This document shows positions 26,470 to 38,392 of a stretch of 64,000 nt of DNA, in pieces. This DNA is from Lineus longissimus (lineage: Eukaryota > Nemertea > Pilidiophora > Heteronemertea > Lineidae). The stretch is taken from positions 62,001 through 126,000 of the forward strand of contig NC_088320.1 of the NCBI RefSeq assembly GCF_910592395.1, given 5' to 3'. The position numbers and the translations under genes are program-made. The notes under the pieces were generated by a model. The model saw only the letters and a list, made by a program, of their open reading frames with translations, was not told where the DNA came from and did not search any database. Within the stretch, counting starts at the first letter, position 1. Every line of letters begins with the position of its first letter.

Positions 26470-27165
26470 ACACTGTGTATGGTTGTATAGAGGAGGCAGT
26501 ATAGTGTCCTACACGTATATGGTTGTATAGAGGAGGCAGTAGTGTCCTACACTGTGTATGGTTGTATAGAGGAGGCAGTAGTGTCCTACACGTGTATGGT
26601 TGTATAGAGGAGGCAGTATAGTGTCCTACACGTATATGGTTGTATAGAGGAGGCAGTCCTACACGTGTATGGTTGTATAGAGGAGGCAGTAGTGTCCTAC
26701 ACGTATATGGTTGTATAGAGGAGGCAGTATAGTGTCCTACACGTATATGGTTGTATAGAGGAGGCAGTAGTGTCCTACACTGTGTATGGTTGTATAGAGG
26801 AGGCAGTAGTGTCCTACACGTGTATGGTTGTATAGAGGAGGCAGTATAGTGTCCTACACGTATATGGTTGTATAGAGGAGGCAGTAGTGTCCTACACGTA
26901 TATGGTTGTATAGAGGAGGCAGTAGTGTCCTACACGTGTATGGTTGTATAGAGGAGGCAGTATAGTGTCCTACACGTATATGGTTGTATACAGGAGGCAG
27001 TATAGTGTCCTACACTGTGCATGGTTGTATAGAGGAGGCAGTAGTGTCCTACACGTGTATGGTTGTATAGAGGAGGCAGTCTAGTGTTCTACACTATGTA
27101 TGGTTGTATAGAGGAGGCAGTCTAGTGTTCTACACTATGTTATGTATAGTTGTATAGGAGTGTTG
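26470..27165. repeat. Minisatellite of ~36-42 bp units downstream of FYCO1
   Basis: The unit contains tatggttgtatagaggaggc followed by agta(ta)gtgtcctacac(tg)tg. Length variants come from optional ta and tg pairs. About 18 copies. It lies 500 bases beyond the FYCO1 stop, in the 3' UTR or just outside it. Confidence 0.93.
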
Positions 27166-27307
27166 CTGTACACTGTTTAGTCACTGTACATGTATCATGA
27201 GTACCGGGCATTAATTTATTTGCTAATTGTTGAATAGATAATTTGAACTTTATTCTTAATTCTTTTGTTTTGTGTTTCTTATTCCCCGCGGGCGCGGTAG
27301 TTGATTA

Positions 27308-28336
27308 TTGATAAAGCTTGGAATCAGTGAAACCATGTAACCAGTGATAAACCTTGGAATAGTCGGTACTAAACCGTGGAATCTCTGTGCAAGTACCGCG
27401 TGAAATTGGGCACGTTCCTTCCACGAGTTTATACCCTCCCAACTGCCTATCTCGTCCCAGCTGACTTTATTGATAGCAATTTGCCAGTAGTTCCAGAATC
27501 AACCTTTTTTGTGAAGGATGACGTCATCATTGAACGCATTGGAAATGTGTTGTTGTCGTAAAAGAATAAACTTATATTCATGACGGGCCGCCATTTGCAA
27601 ATATCTAATTATTGCTCTTCGATGAAAGCAAAAGTAAGCTTTTGTGATTGTTTTGTATTCCATGTACTAAGATAAAACGTTTTTATTGGAAGAATCATTT
27701 GTATATATGATGCTCTGATAAAGCTCAGTAGATATGACAAACATGCACACGGGAATCACTGAAAAATGTGTCCGCTTAGAACTGGTTACATCACGAAAAT
27801 ATCTCTACATCCCGCGATGTGTACATGAATAAGTACGAAATCGCTCATAGCGAAGGAATTTATTCACATTTTTCATCTCCACACCCGGCTAAAACCTTCG
27901 GTAATAAACCTTCATCTACGTTTCTACGGATAAGTGCCAGCCGGTACTGCATGATGTAGTCAATCTTCTCTGTATCACCCTGTATGATCACGCCGCTCCG
28001 TAGTTCAAATAGACCCCGTGTGGTGGCGTAGTAAGCAGAGCGCTGATTGGTCCATATTATGGGTGTGTGGTGGGCGTATCGTGACGTGCATGCCTATATT
28101 TGGGAGATCAGTAATGTACACTGGAGGCGAGGTATGACTGGGTTGTTCTAAAATATAGATTGAATCGGATATGCGACTGATTTCTAAACTACCGTCAAAT
28201 TCCGATCTCATCATGTAAAAATAAGCTCCAAATATTGATTCGTAACCACCTCAGGTTCAAATGGCATTATTTCATGTTTTTATGCATTTTTAGGACTGAT
28301 TCCAAGGTTTATCACTGGTTCCAAGCTTTATCACCT
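27308..28336. mobile_element. Foldback/MITE-like segment bounded by imperfect inverted repeats
   Basis: The left end (27308-27360) has gataaagcttggaatcagtg, then ccagtgataaaccttggaat. The right end (about 28291-28336) has the reverse complement of both pieces in reverse order, joined more tightly. The interior (~930 bp) has no transposase; the largest plus-strand frame (27376-27561) is 61 codons with no known domain. A non-autonomous foldback element is the likeliest reading. No target-site duplication was confirmed. Confidence 0.35.
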
Positions 28337-29090
28337 ACCTTGTTCCCCTGGATGACCAGCCCCGTACCAGCCCTGCCTAATGCTGTCCTCAAACCAACTG
28401 GACACGATCTTATCAAAAGCTGAGAAACCTGCATGTGACTATGAAGAAGGGCTCGCCTTTGGGGTACACTGCCGTGTACATTAGGCAGGCCTACACCTGC
28501 AGTACCATACTTTCACAGCGGTTTGGTCCTTCTCATAGCCTCGTAGAGTCTGATAGACGATTCAGAAATCTGAATAAGTCTGACATGGCGTAAGATCCGA
28601 CCAATCCTGACCGTACAACGGACAATCATCGCGTCGTTGGTCATTCTGTACAGAGCCCCCTCCCCCCCCAAAAAAATGTCAACAAAATAGAAGACAAGAC
28701 GACCTTGATGAGAAATTCGTTTAATGAACTTAACGACTTACATTGATGAGAGGTGAAACATGGTCTTCTGGCTGATTCATAGGGGGCGTTCATATTGAGT
28801 TAGATGAGGCAAACGTTGGTGCCACTGGTGACCTGGCACGTGTTTAATATTGTTTGACGTCATTTACAGCTACACTCTTCTGGTAAAGGTAATCTAAAGG
28901 GCACAGGCACCGACCTCTCCATAAAGAGGAGGGCTGCCAGATTACACTTTATCCAAGGAAATATCAAGCTGTTGCAAATGGACTGGACAGCGACTGGATG
29001 GCAACACTCGAATGAAAAAGATAAAGCCAGTTTCTTTAGGGCCCAGCTCGCAGCCGAAGGCGGTGCTTTCGTGAGAAAAAGAGAATTTCT
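28337..29090. other. Spacer without recognised genes
   Basis: Mixed sequence with a C-rich/A-rich tract near 28660-28680. I see no exon with convincing splice sites or domain. Confidence 0.4.
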
Positions 29091-29092
29091 AA

Positions 29093-29171
29093 AGATACGT
29101 CTGCATGGGATTCGAACTCGGTACGTCCAGCCCTGAAATCCTCGTCTTCCACCCTAGGCCATGGAGTTCTT
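29093..29171 (-). repeat. tRNA-derived SINE head
   Basis: On the minus strand there is an A-box-like TGGCCTAGGGTGG and, 36 bases on, a B-box GAGTTCGAATCCC. These are the two internal pol III promoter boxes with tRNA-like spacing. The acceptor stem is not closed, so it is not an intact tRNA gene. The body of the element beyond the head was not delimited. Confidence 0.55.
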
Positions 29172-29679
29172 AGTTCTTAACCCAGTTCACACTGCATGTA
29201 TTTGGTTCATTCTGTTGTGTAAATATTACCATATCTTGATGAGCTTCAGGAACCATTTCAATGCTGGGGCGGGTGCTGAGAGTACCAAATGCAAATCTCA
29301 TCAGACTGAGATTTCTTCAACGCTTTTTCCACGTTTATGTCTGTGACATGTACTGTACGAGCCACTTATTGGGTGCTTTCAAGGCCGCCGCTGTGGTAAT
29401 GGTAACTCGTGTAACCCTGGCAGCTGCTGTTAATGTGCAGAGCTGTGGGACTAGGTGATGGACGAGCAGACGGAGTAACAGTCGAAACTGTCCCACTTTA
29501 TAATCATTTCATGTATATCTTTTAGAAGGTATCATAATTACCTAAACTTTCTTATTTTCCCGAAATATCAACAAGTGCATCGCGAAGTCAAAACAAGTGT
29601 ATTGTCGTCAGGTGTTTTCCTCTCTCAAATAATTTATGTCCATGGTTTAGAAAACGAGGAAAAAACAGCACTCGCATTG

Positions 29680-29962
29680 TCAAACTGTGCAGTGGAAAAC
29701 GCGGGAAGACACTTCTCGCATTGTCAAACTGTCCAGTGGAAAACGCGGGAAGACAGTTCTCGCATTGTCCAACTGTCCAGTGGAAAACGCGGGAAGACAG
29801 TTCTCGCATTTTCGAACTGTGCAGTGGAAAACGCGGAAAACAGTTCTCGCATTTGTCAAACTGTCCAATGGAAAACGCGGAAACACAGTTCTCGCATTGT
29901 CAAACTGTGCAGTGGAAAACGTGGGAAAACAGCGTTCTCGAATTGTCAAATTTTCCAATGTC
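29680..29962. repeat. ~43-45 bp minisatellite with GCGGGAA motifs, 6-7 copies
   Basis: The unit reads approximately ctcgcattgtcaaactgtgc followed by agtggaaaacgcgggaaaacagtt. The array gives overlapping open frames on both strands (for example 29575-30000), which are translation artefacts of the repeat. Units decay to the right (gcgg, gtggg). Confidence 0.9.
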
Positions 29963-32900
29963 GACTTCTTGAGGCAGTGTGTTGTCGTAGGCAACACTAG
30001 GATATGGGGAACACTTGCACTCAACGGTGGTTTCTAGTCAATGTTTACAAGGGTCAGTAAGGCCCCCTATTGGCCCCGATAGGGCTATGGACAATATATT
30101 GTTTAAGTGCGCGCCAGCTGAAGTTTAACTAGTGTTCTAGTGATCTAAATTACAGCAGTATCGATTACAAGCGTTCATGTCATCGGCATCATCCCTCTCC
30201 TCGTTGATGTCGAAAAATGATATCCAATTTGAATAAGTCACGTGGTATTGCGTTGGCCAATGATTGAAGATCGCCGTCTTCCCTGCAAAATAAAAAAAAA
30301 GATTATATCTCATCTGTTTTGGTTGCTGAGTTAACTGACTTGTTTGTTTCATATCTCAAACATCACTGACCTAAAAAGGTATGCATCATATTACGTGCTT
30401 AACATTTTCGATTTCTAAACAGCAAAAAAACTGCAACCCATTCTGAAGTCTTGACATGATGAAAATCATCCTCAACATTAATCAAGAAAGATTAAAAACG
30501 ATTATACCATGAAAAAAAACGCTTTCCAGAAAGAAATAAAGATAGGCCTATGTTATGCATTGAGAGTACAGGGTGTATATAGAAATTAAGTTAAAGGCCT
30601 ACGCCGTTCGATAAAAAAATTGAATTCGTAATTGAATTTGAAAATTGTCAATTGCGTAAATACATACTAAATATAACTTTCAGCATTACCGTTGTGAAGA
30701 CATATAATGAATACTATAGATACCACGTTTCAACAAATTCATATTCATAATAACTGCGCTACGGCGCATTGTGTAATAGTGGATTTCTATTTAACTGGAC
30801 CACAAGTAGTTACGAACGGTGTACCCCTTTAAAAACCACCCACACATCCAAGTCGGAATAAAAAGTAAAATGTTGACGAGTGAAGTTGACTTGGTTAAAG
30901 TCAGTCAACCGTAAGAAGCGTCATCAATTCTTAAATATGAAATCATTCTTGAATACCATTTGAAAAAGCCACAAGGAATCAAGCGGAAAATATATCAGGG
31001 GATAATGAAAATTAATGGAGCTGGCTACATGGATGAGTCGAGGATTGTATTCAATTAGAGCTGACTCGCCCGTTGGCTACTGCGCTAAATAACGCTATAC
31101 AGGTTTCACTACATCGCTTCACTTGACAAACAAGTCCAAATGAATCCAACTGAGAACTCTCAAAGCGCTATAAGGGTTCATTTTCCGGTTGCTTAGGCGG
31201 CCTCCTGGTGTAGCGATCGCCGGGTTTGCGGCCCACTGGCACTCAATGATGCGCTGCCGTCATTGAGCTTGCTCGCCGAAAAACCTTAGCAATACATATC
31301 TTGCAAGTGGACTAATGAGTTCCTTTGCAACTTTTTCTTGAGCAATTTGAGGTTTTTCTATATATCTGATACCCCGAAGAAAACCCTGTTGGCCTTAGAA
31401 GTCGCGGCTTTAACGGAATATCTCCGGATCGATGCGCATTTTTGGGGGCAAAACTTGAGACAAGTATTCCTACCTCATCGGTATCTCTCTAACTTTTTTA
31501 TCAGCAGACTTTAAAGACTTAAAAATTTCAAGCAAAAAATGTTAGCCAATGCAGTTTGGAACTTCTCACCACCTCGGGTGAAACGTTCAATCCTCGTCGA
31601 TCCCACCCAATCTAGTCAACGACAGGTGACCTCTTGCCCCCCAACCTCGCCTGAAACTAGAATATGGATTTTTTAAATCGGCATAATATTCCTGGAGCTA
31701 TCAAAATTCAACAAAGCTATCACATTACACTAAGCCTCAGGCATTTTTCAGGGTAGGAGTTAAGCGTGGTGTCTCCTACAAGTGGTCCACGTATCGTTCA
31801 TCAAGCGATGGCAAAATCGGAATGCGTTTTTTCGCCTTTGAATAAAAACCAAAGGAAATCACTGTAGTCCCCCCTTGGTCGAGTACCACTCAAGTGAGAT
31901 GCCATTATAAATCATAATCTTAATTATTAACAATGAGTGCTGTAACCTGTTTTAATGTCCTCTTTATCTCAATGATACTGTTTCCATACAGTAGACAGGT
32001 AGAAGAACCATGACTTGTCGACAGGGAAACACCGATAAAAAGTGTCCCCCTTGTTTTACAGATAATCCCTAAACAATGGAAGGAACAACGCTAACAACGA
32101 GAGCAAACGGTTTCCATGATACTAGCTTTCTGTTAATAGTTACCACGTCCACTGCAACGCCTACTGTGGACTCTCTAAGTTAATCACTTCAGATAATTTG
32201 CATAAAATGTCATCAGAAAGATCAATTTGAGTTAATAAAGAGTGTCACCTGTGATTAGAGCATTGAAGAGACTGGAACCATTTGTTCATTAAAGAGGGGG
32301 CACATCCCGGGAGCTATCAGTTGGTTATAGACTCAATGATGGATTAGTCCGAGTATTGATACCAATATTGGCCGTGATCAGTTCCAAGAGATCTCATGTG
32401 GTCTCCCCAACTGTGGCGAACAAATACAGAAAGGAACAATTCTCAACCTCAGGTGATCAGACTATTTTAAGTAACCTCACCGCGTGTGGCACACTTCACC
32501 ACAATCATTGTTTTCTTATTGATATTTCTGGAAGGCAAAAAGTACACTGTCTTTGAAGTGGTTTGCATATACGACCAGAGAGAAAAGTTCCTTCCGATAC
32601 AGACATGCGCTTCTCTTGCTGACCAGACTCCTGGTGTAACGTTTTGAAGTGTTTCTCTTGTGGAAAGTTGAGTACTTATTCACTGGGTTACTTTTGACGA
32701 GGACATCGTAATACGACCAAATGCAAGCAGAGGTTAAGGCGTTGATCTATGCTTGCCAATAAAATAAAACTTTAATAGAGACTGTTTACTTCGTTGACCA
32801 GATAGCCAAAGCGATTCAATTTACTGGTTGAGAGACAGAAATGCTCACCACTAGACCATATGGGATTGCATACATGAACGTAGGCAAAGCATGGGACATT

Positions 32901-35900
32901 CTTTGAGGTTCGTTATCAGGTCAATGTATAGCACGAATTTATGTACAGTAAGTACGAAATAGACTGGCCTCACCATTGACACTCGTGAGTCTCACGCCTG
33001 GAGTGCAGTGCAATTATCTATGCACGAATTTATGTACTGTAAGTACGAAATAAACATATACATATAATGTATATATAGACTGGTGAGGCACCGTTGACAT
33101 TTGCTTTCTCGTGAGTCTCACGCCTCGAGTGCAGTGCAATTATCTATGTACTGCAAATGCCTCGGGTTTGCAGGGAGTTTTATACCCTGGGTGGTATTAT
33201 AAGAGAAGAATGGGTGATTATAGATAATTTGCAACTTTCAATGAATACAAGCTTGGCGCTCTCGTTGTATTTCAGTAGTTAAACACTTTTCTACAGCAAT
33301 TTGGTATTTGCGGCACTATTGCCCGAAGATCCCTTCGAAACTGGAAACAGAATTCATTGTACTCAACATAAGAGATTGAGTGCTCGCAGGCTTGCATGAA
33401 TTTTCTGAACATTATAAGCAAAATCCAGCGCGTTTTGTTCACGAATCAATTTTTATGATGTTAACAGTAGAAGATACAGGCCGCATAATGGTCATTAAGG
33501 GTAAAAAACCAAGCTGGGCAACGATGATTAGTAGGTACTTTCGATGTTCACTCTTTTTAAGATATATTTAACAGTTCAGAATGGCTTATTTTTTACTATT
33601 TCATTCCATCTTTCGAACCCCTGTTGGCGTCAACACGCTCTTTCATTAAACATTGATTATTTGAATTCGATCTCTCTACTAAGTCAACGTCTTCTGCTTC
33701 TGGGCATTGTCTATAAAGGTATGAAGGGTTCAATGTGAAGCAAATCTCCTTTTCTAGTGGGCCGGATTCTGCATCACCGGATATGTCATGAACCCACTCA
33801 AACGAGACATCCAATCAGGTGGGCGAAATTCTGCGTCACCTGATCTGTCAGGAAGAATCAGCCAATCACCTGGCGCCGATTCTCGGGGCGGGCCGGTCAG
33901 TTCTGCTTTTGAAGCGGCAAGTTCAATAGTATACAAAGTTCTTTATGGGTACACTCTCAAATAATAAATTTTGCAAATTTTCGAAGTGTTGCTTCTTCGT
34001 CTTCTGGCCAGAAGAAACACTTCGAAAATTTGCAGACGACAGGCCTCGAAACGGCGTCATCCTGACATAACCAGTGGTAACTCTGCCTCTTGATATAGGT
34101 AGGAGTGTCAAAAAGTTGATCTCAGCAAATGATGTTTTGTCATTGCTAACGGCCACCTCGCCGTCCCTTTTCCACAGTCTGCCTTAGATCAGTGTTTCCT
34201 GATCTGACGGAAACAAGTGTCGCTGCTCTCGTCTAATTGTCGTGCCGCGACTCTTTGGCCATTCTCCTACTTTGGGACTCGATATAAATTAGGAACGGAG
34301 GCAGCTGGTTCCTGTTGGTGACCAACAGAAATACACCCGACTTTCCCTTCCGAGCATTGATCATCATTCTCTGAAGAGTTCTAAGCGGAACGGCTCATTG
34401 TCGCCGCCACTAATGCGATTACAGAAACAATAATACCTAATATATCGCTAATCCTTAGCCATTTGGTTTGCGGGAAGCAAACTATTGTCTTTGAATGCCA
34501 CGACGGGATAACCGCGGTAACTGTTCACGGACGCATGACTGGGGAGTTTGACACGGAACAGGCCAGGACTGGTAGGACATCCTCAAGTCTTGTAGCCTTC
34601 AGTGCTGACTGACATATCCAAGTTGATTACAAAAACATAAAAGGAGCAACAATAGTTAGAAAACAAATAATGTATACTGATTGGAACCAACGATCAATAT
34701 AGGAATCTTTCAATGACTATTCATTGTTATTTTCTTGTCGCGTTATTGTTGATGAAGAATGTAGGCCACTTTTTTTCTCAATAACTGATTCAAACATTGA
34801 CTAATATCAAAATATTTATCTTATAGAGGTACGATGTGTACTTTCCATCCATAATGAATTAAGGTTGAGTTTTCGTCATTTTATGTCTAATTCTCGAAAG
34901 ATCTTAATTTAATGAATACTTTATTAGACACTAGATATATTTAAAACATCTTGAAATATGGCAAACAGTATATTACAATCAAGGGTCGGCTGACACCCCG
35001 GCATGCCCGGGGAACATAACACGCCCGAGGCAAAATACCAAAATATCAGTCTCTTTGCTGACAGACCTCGCAGCCTCGAATGCCTCACCTCGACTAGACA
35101 CACTCAGTTTCAGCCCCGCCGAGACATGATCGCCGTCGACTTTACTTCTCACCAGATGCACATTTCCCCATGTGATATCTAAAAAAAGCCCGGGGTTTGA
35201 GAAAGAAGACCTTGGAATGGCTCTCTGTTCAATGCTCCTGCATGACATAATAAAACTGAAAGTCAAGACGTCCATTCGAATATCAGAACTAATATGTTTT
35301 GAAGGAACTTCTTAGCTTCTTATAGCTGGCCTTGTAACTTGGTTACTTTCAAACGATTAAACACGTCCAAAAACGGCGCAGATTTTAATCCGTCCTATCT
35401 GATCTCTCGCAATAACACGGGGGAACGAGATCGCTGAAAAAACCGTCACACGGTTGAGATGGTTTGGGGTATTAGATTTCAAAGAAGAACGAAATTGCTT
35501 GATACCATGGAGAAACCTGGGGATTATATTGTCGGTCGAGCTTTGGCCATCCTTGGTGGTTGTATGTAGCTAATGGAAAGTCTCGGTTTAGGGCCATGAA
35601 GTTGATTGCAGTTTATGAGGTTATTTAGAGGCAGAAGGGTGTGAAGTGAGGCGTACCGATTGAATAGGTTTGTGGTATAGGGGCTGTGGTCAAGTTCATT
35701 GGACAGTTCTATATTTGAAAGACTCTGCACTAATTAAGCAAGAAAAGCTTAAACATTCGAGTTGGTAGTGGCGGTTTGTGATTGCGGCGTTGGCAGAGTT
35801 GAGCAGAGGTTGCAGCGCAACCGCCAGCAGCCTCCGTTCGACCGGGACTTCGGAAACTATCCAAAGTGCATCAATCACTGCTGAACTTTCGAATAGTTCT

Positions 35901-36690
35901 CGTTCTGGTATGCATCTAATGAAAACAGTAACCAATAACTGCCCAATTGAGACGTCAATCAATCTTTAACAAGATCCCACATGTCAGAAATTCCGCTTTG
36001 TCAGAATTTTATAAATCATGAACCCTCATATTAACCGTTTAAGATATTGTATAGATGTTGAATCACTCAAATTCAAGAGATCAACTGTAGTTTTGTCTAA
36101 TGCCCCGATGCGTTGGAAAACAAACGTAGACAAAGCGTGGTATCTTAGCAAAGCCCATACAATAATGTCAAAAATACATTATCAAAATGAAGAGATACTG
36201 GATGATTTTATGCAAGTCTGAAATCTGAGACATGAATTAAAAATGAAACATGTTGTTTGCTTACTTATTCCAAGTATTTATTTTGGGGAGGTGAACAATA
36301 TTGAAGATATGAAACAGGCTTTCATGTTTGACAAATTTCCTAATTATGAGAAACAAAGGAATTTTGGTGAAAATAATCAAACCTGCCGATTTTTCTGCCA
36401 AACGCCTTATCAAAGCGTGAATAAGGGTCATAGAAAGGGAATCTTGGCATTTTGAAGAACAGATCACCAATGGTTGATGAGTAACTGGTACCTTTATTTT
36501 CACTTTTGAAAAAAAAATTCCTTGGCAAAACTGCGATATTTTTTCGTAACTAAACGTATTCAGTTACTATCATTCGACTCAGAACGTTCTGTGTGATATT
36601 TTAAAACACGAAGGACCTACGAAAGCGGATCAGGCGCACATTCTTACAAACACACAATACCAAAAAAAGATGCAAAGTCTGCTCTTACCT
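29963..36690. other. Long gene-poor spacer
   Basis: No exon could be supported on either strand. Visible structure: a ~90-110-bp direct duplication near 32932-33019 and 33020-33147 (both contain gcacgaatttatgtac and gtgcagtgcaattatctatg), a small duplication at 33764-33850, and a hairpin at 33972-34034. A 98-codon minus-strand frame at 34979-35275 has no recognisable domain. GC-rich sequence with a short palindrome lies near 31200-31260. Confidence 0.5.
33972..34034. repeat. Perfect 19-bp inverted repeat with nested palindrome
   Basis: The arm tgcaaattttcgaagtgtt (33972-33990) is repeated exactly as its reverse complement at 34016-34034. The 25-base spacer itself holds the palindrome ttctggccagaa. 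The result is a long cruciform-capable structure. Confidence 0.9.
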
Positions 36691-36716
36691 TTAAATATGG
36701 TCGTAGACAGACAGCA

Positions 36717-37565
36717 TTAGACATTGTCCACTTGATCAGCTCTCTTGCCACCCCAAAGCCGGAATCCCCGCTTCTCTTCGTCATTTTCCGCTCGCTTGCC
36801 ACCCCATGGTCGGAATTCGCGCTTCAAAGAGTCTCTCTTTCCTCCCCAAGGCCGGAACTCACGTTTGCCGCCCCAGGGCCTGAAGCCCCTTTTTGGTCCC
36901 AAGCCCGTCGCCTTCAGTTGAGCGATAAGTTTTTCGGAAGATGCGTCGTGCTCGGACTTCTTGCCACCCCACGGCCGGAATCCTCTTTTATCTTCGTCTT
37001 CACCAGCCCTCTTGCCACCCCACGGCCGGAATCCTCTTTTGTCTTCGTCTTCACCAGCCCTCTTGCCACCCCACGGCCGGAATCCTCTTTTGTCCTCGTT
37101 TTCACCAGCCCTCTTGCCACCCCAAGGCCGGAATCCTCTTTTGTCTTTGTCTTCACCAGCCCTCTTGCCACCCCAAGGCCGGAATCCTCTTTTGTCTTCG
37201 TCTTCACCAGCCCTCTTGCCACCCCACGGCCGGAATCCTCGCTTTGACTCGTCTCCCGCCATATGTGATTCCTCGACGCTCCTTACTGATCGCTTACCGC
37301 CCCACGGACGGAACCCTCTAGCCGTCATTGCAATTTCCTGATCAACGCCCGATAAAAATTCGGGTAAACTTTCCTGGTATTGTTCATCGTCTCTCTTGCC
37401 ACCCCAGGGCCTGAAGCCACGCCGCTCCAGACCTTGTGAATCGATCAGCTTATCAAGATTCGAATCATCGAGTCCCTTGTCCTTTTGTATTTGGAGAGCA
37501 GAAATAACACTTGCAAAACAGAATAACAGGAGAACTGGTTGCAGAGTATGGCCCGTCATGGTCAA
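36717..37565 (-). CDS. Amidated neuropeptide precursor (FRPWG-amide repeats)
   Basis: An intact 282-codon frame starting MTMTGHTLQPVLLLFC, a clear hydrophobic signal peptide ending near residue 23. Twelve peptide copies follow: nine GFRPWG, two EFRPWG and one GFRLWG. Each is followed by GKR (once GKK), the amidation donor glycine plus a dibasic prohormone-convertase site. Expected products are hexapeptide amides such as GFRPWG-NH2, secreted from neurons or endocrine cells. Spacers are acidic (AGEDEDK type); copies 3-8 are near-perfect 51-bp repeats, copies 9-11 more closely packed. The second copy is preceded by a single Arg (TAR). A good donor (AAAG/GTAAGAG, about 36690) right after the stop suggests a 3' UTR intron. 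I do not recognise the peptide family; antisense frames here are shadows. Confidence 0.93.
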   Translation of the reverse strand: MTMTGHTLQPVLLLFCFASVISALQIQKDKGLDDSNLDKLIDSQGLERRGFRPWGGKRDDEQYQESLPEFLSGVDQEIAMTARGFRPWGGKRSVRSVEESHMAGDESKRGFRPWGGKRAGEDEDKRGFRPWGGKRAGEDKDKRGFRPWGGKRAGENEDKRGFRPWGGKRAGEDEDKRGFRPWGGKRAGEDEDKRGFRPWGGKKSEHDASSEKLIAQLKATGLGPKRGFRPWGGKREFRPWGGKRDSLKREFRPWGGKRAENDEEKRGFRLWGGKRADQVDNV

Positions 37566-37670
37566 ATTAGTTGAGAGAGCTCTTGCTTCCTTAGACTTTT
37601 ATCTCGAATTGAATCTCTCAAGTTTAGTTATTATACCAACTCCAACATCCAGGTGAGTCATTTTCTCTGC

Positions 37671-37745
37671 ATATTTAAATAATCCAATCAAAAAGGGCGG
37701 CCGTCGGCGCAGGCAGTGACGTAATCACGAGAAAAAGTGACGTCA
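37671..37745 (-). promoter_or_regulatory. Neuropeptide gene core promoter with CRE sites
   Basis: Upstream of the minus-strand precursor are a TATA-like atatttaaataa (37671-37682), a CCAAT box (37684-37688), a variant CRE tgacgtaa (37717-37724) and a perfect palindromic CRE tgacgtca (37738-37745). An AP-1-like tgagtca lies at 37654-37660. The TATA is about 106-117 bases before the start codon, leaving a short 5' UTR. CREB/AP-1 control is typical of neuropeptide genes; actual use is inferred. Confidence 0.6.
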
Positions 37746-37896
37746 CTTTTAGCTGAGAGCCTTGTCTCTATGTACGGGTAAACTCTCAATAATTCACCCC
37801 ATGTTGTGACGGTATCAAGAAGACATATATCACTATTATTAGGTACCCATTCATATCTTTACTCCGCCATTCAAAATCAGGTACCGGTATTTTAAA

Positions 37897-38392
37897 GTTA
37901 GCTGCAATTCAGCATAACAGATAACAACAGTTAGCTAGGGGTGGGGATATTCTCGTAAGTTAGCTGCAATTCAGCATAACAGATAACAACAGTTAGCTAG
38001 GGGTGGAGATATTCTCGTAAGTTAGCTGCAATTCAGCATAACAGATAACAACAGTTAGCTAGGGGTGGGGATATTCTCGTAAGTTAGCTGCAATTCAGCA
38101 TAACAGATAACAACAGTTAGCTGGGGGTGGAGATATTCTCGTAAGTTAGCTGCAATTCAGCATAACAGATAACAACAGTTAGCTAGGGGTGGAGATATTC
38201 TCGTAAGTTAGCTGCAATTCAGCATAACAGATAACATTAGTTAGCTAGGGGTGGAGATATTCTCGTAAGTTAGCTGCAATTCAGCATAACAGATAACAAT
38301 AGTTAGCTAGGGGTGGGGATATTCTCGTAAGTTAGCTGCAATTCAGCATAACAGATAACAACAGTTAGCTAGGGGTGGAGATATTCTCGTAC
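37897..38392. repeat. 62-bp tandem array, 8 copies, upstream of the neuropeptide promoter
   Basis: Unit starts at 37897, 37959, 38021, 38083, 38145, 38207, 38269 and 38331. Each contains gttagctgcaattcag, a GATA-type cagataacaa and aggggtgg(a/g)gatattctcg. The array begins about 150 bases upstream of the CRE pair, so it is placed where distal promoter elements would be. Confidence 0.94.

Noticed and set aside
29575-30037. Overlapping 114-141-codon frames
   Set aside because: Products of the ~44-bp minisatellite; open in several frames and both strands.
34979-35275. 98-codon minus-strand frame considered as a recombinase or transposon relic (LDITWGNVHLVRS)
   Set aside because: The resemblance to tyrosine recombinase-like proteins is too weak and no neighbouring catalytic segment was found.
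36732-37341. Long plus-strand frames opposite the neuropeptide precursor
   Set aside because: Antisense shadows of the repeated precursor; the minus strand has the signal peptide, amidation sites and promoter.
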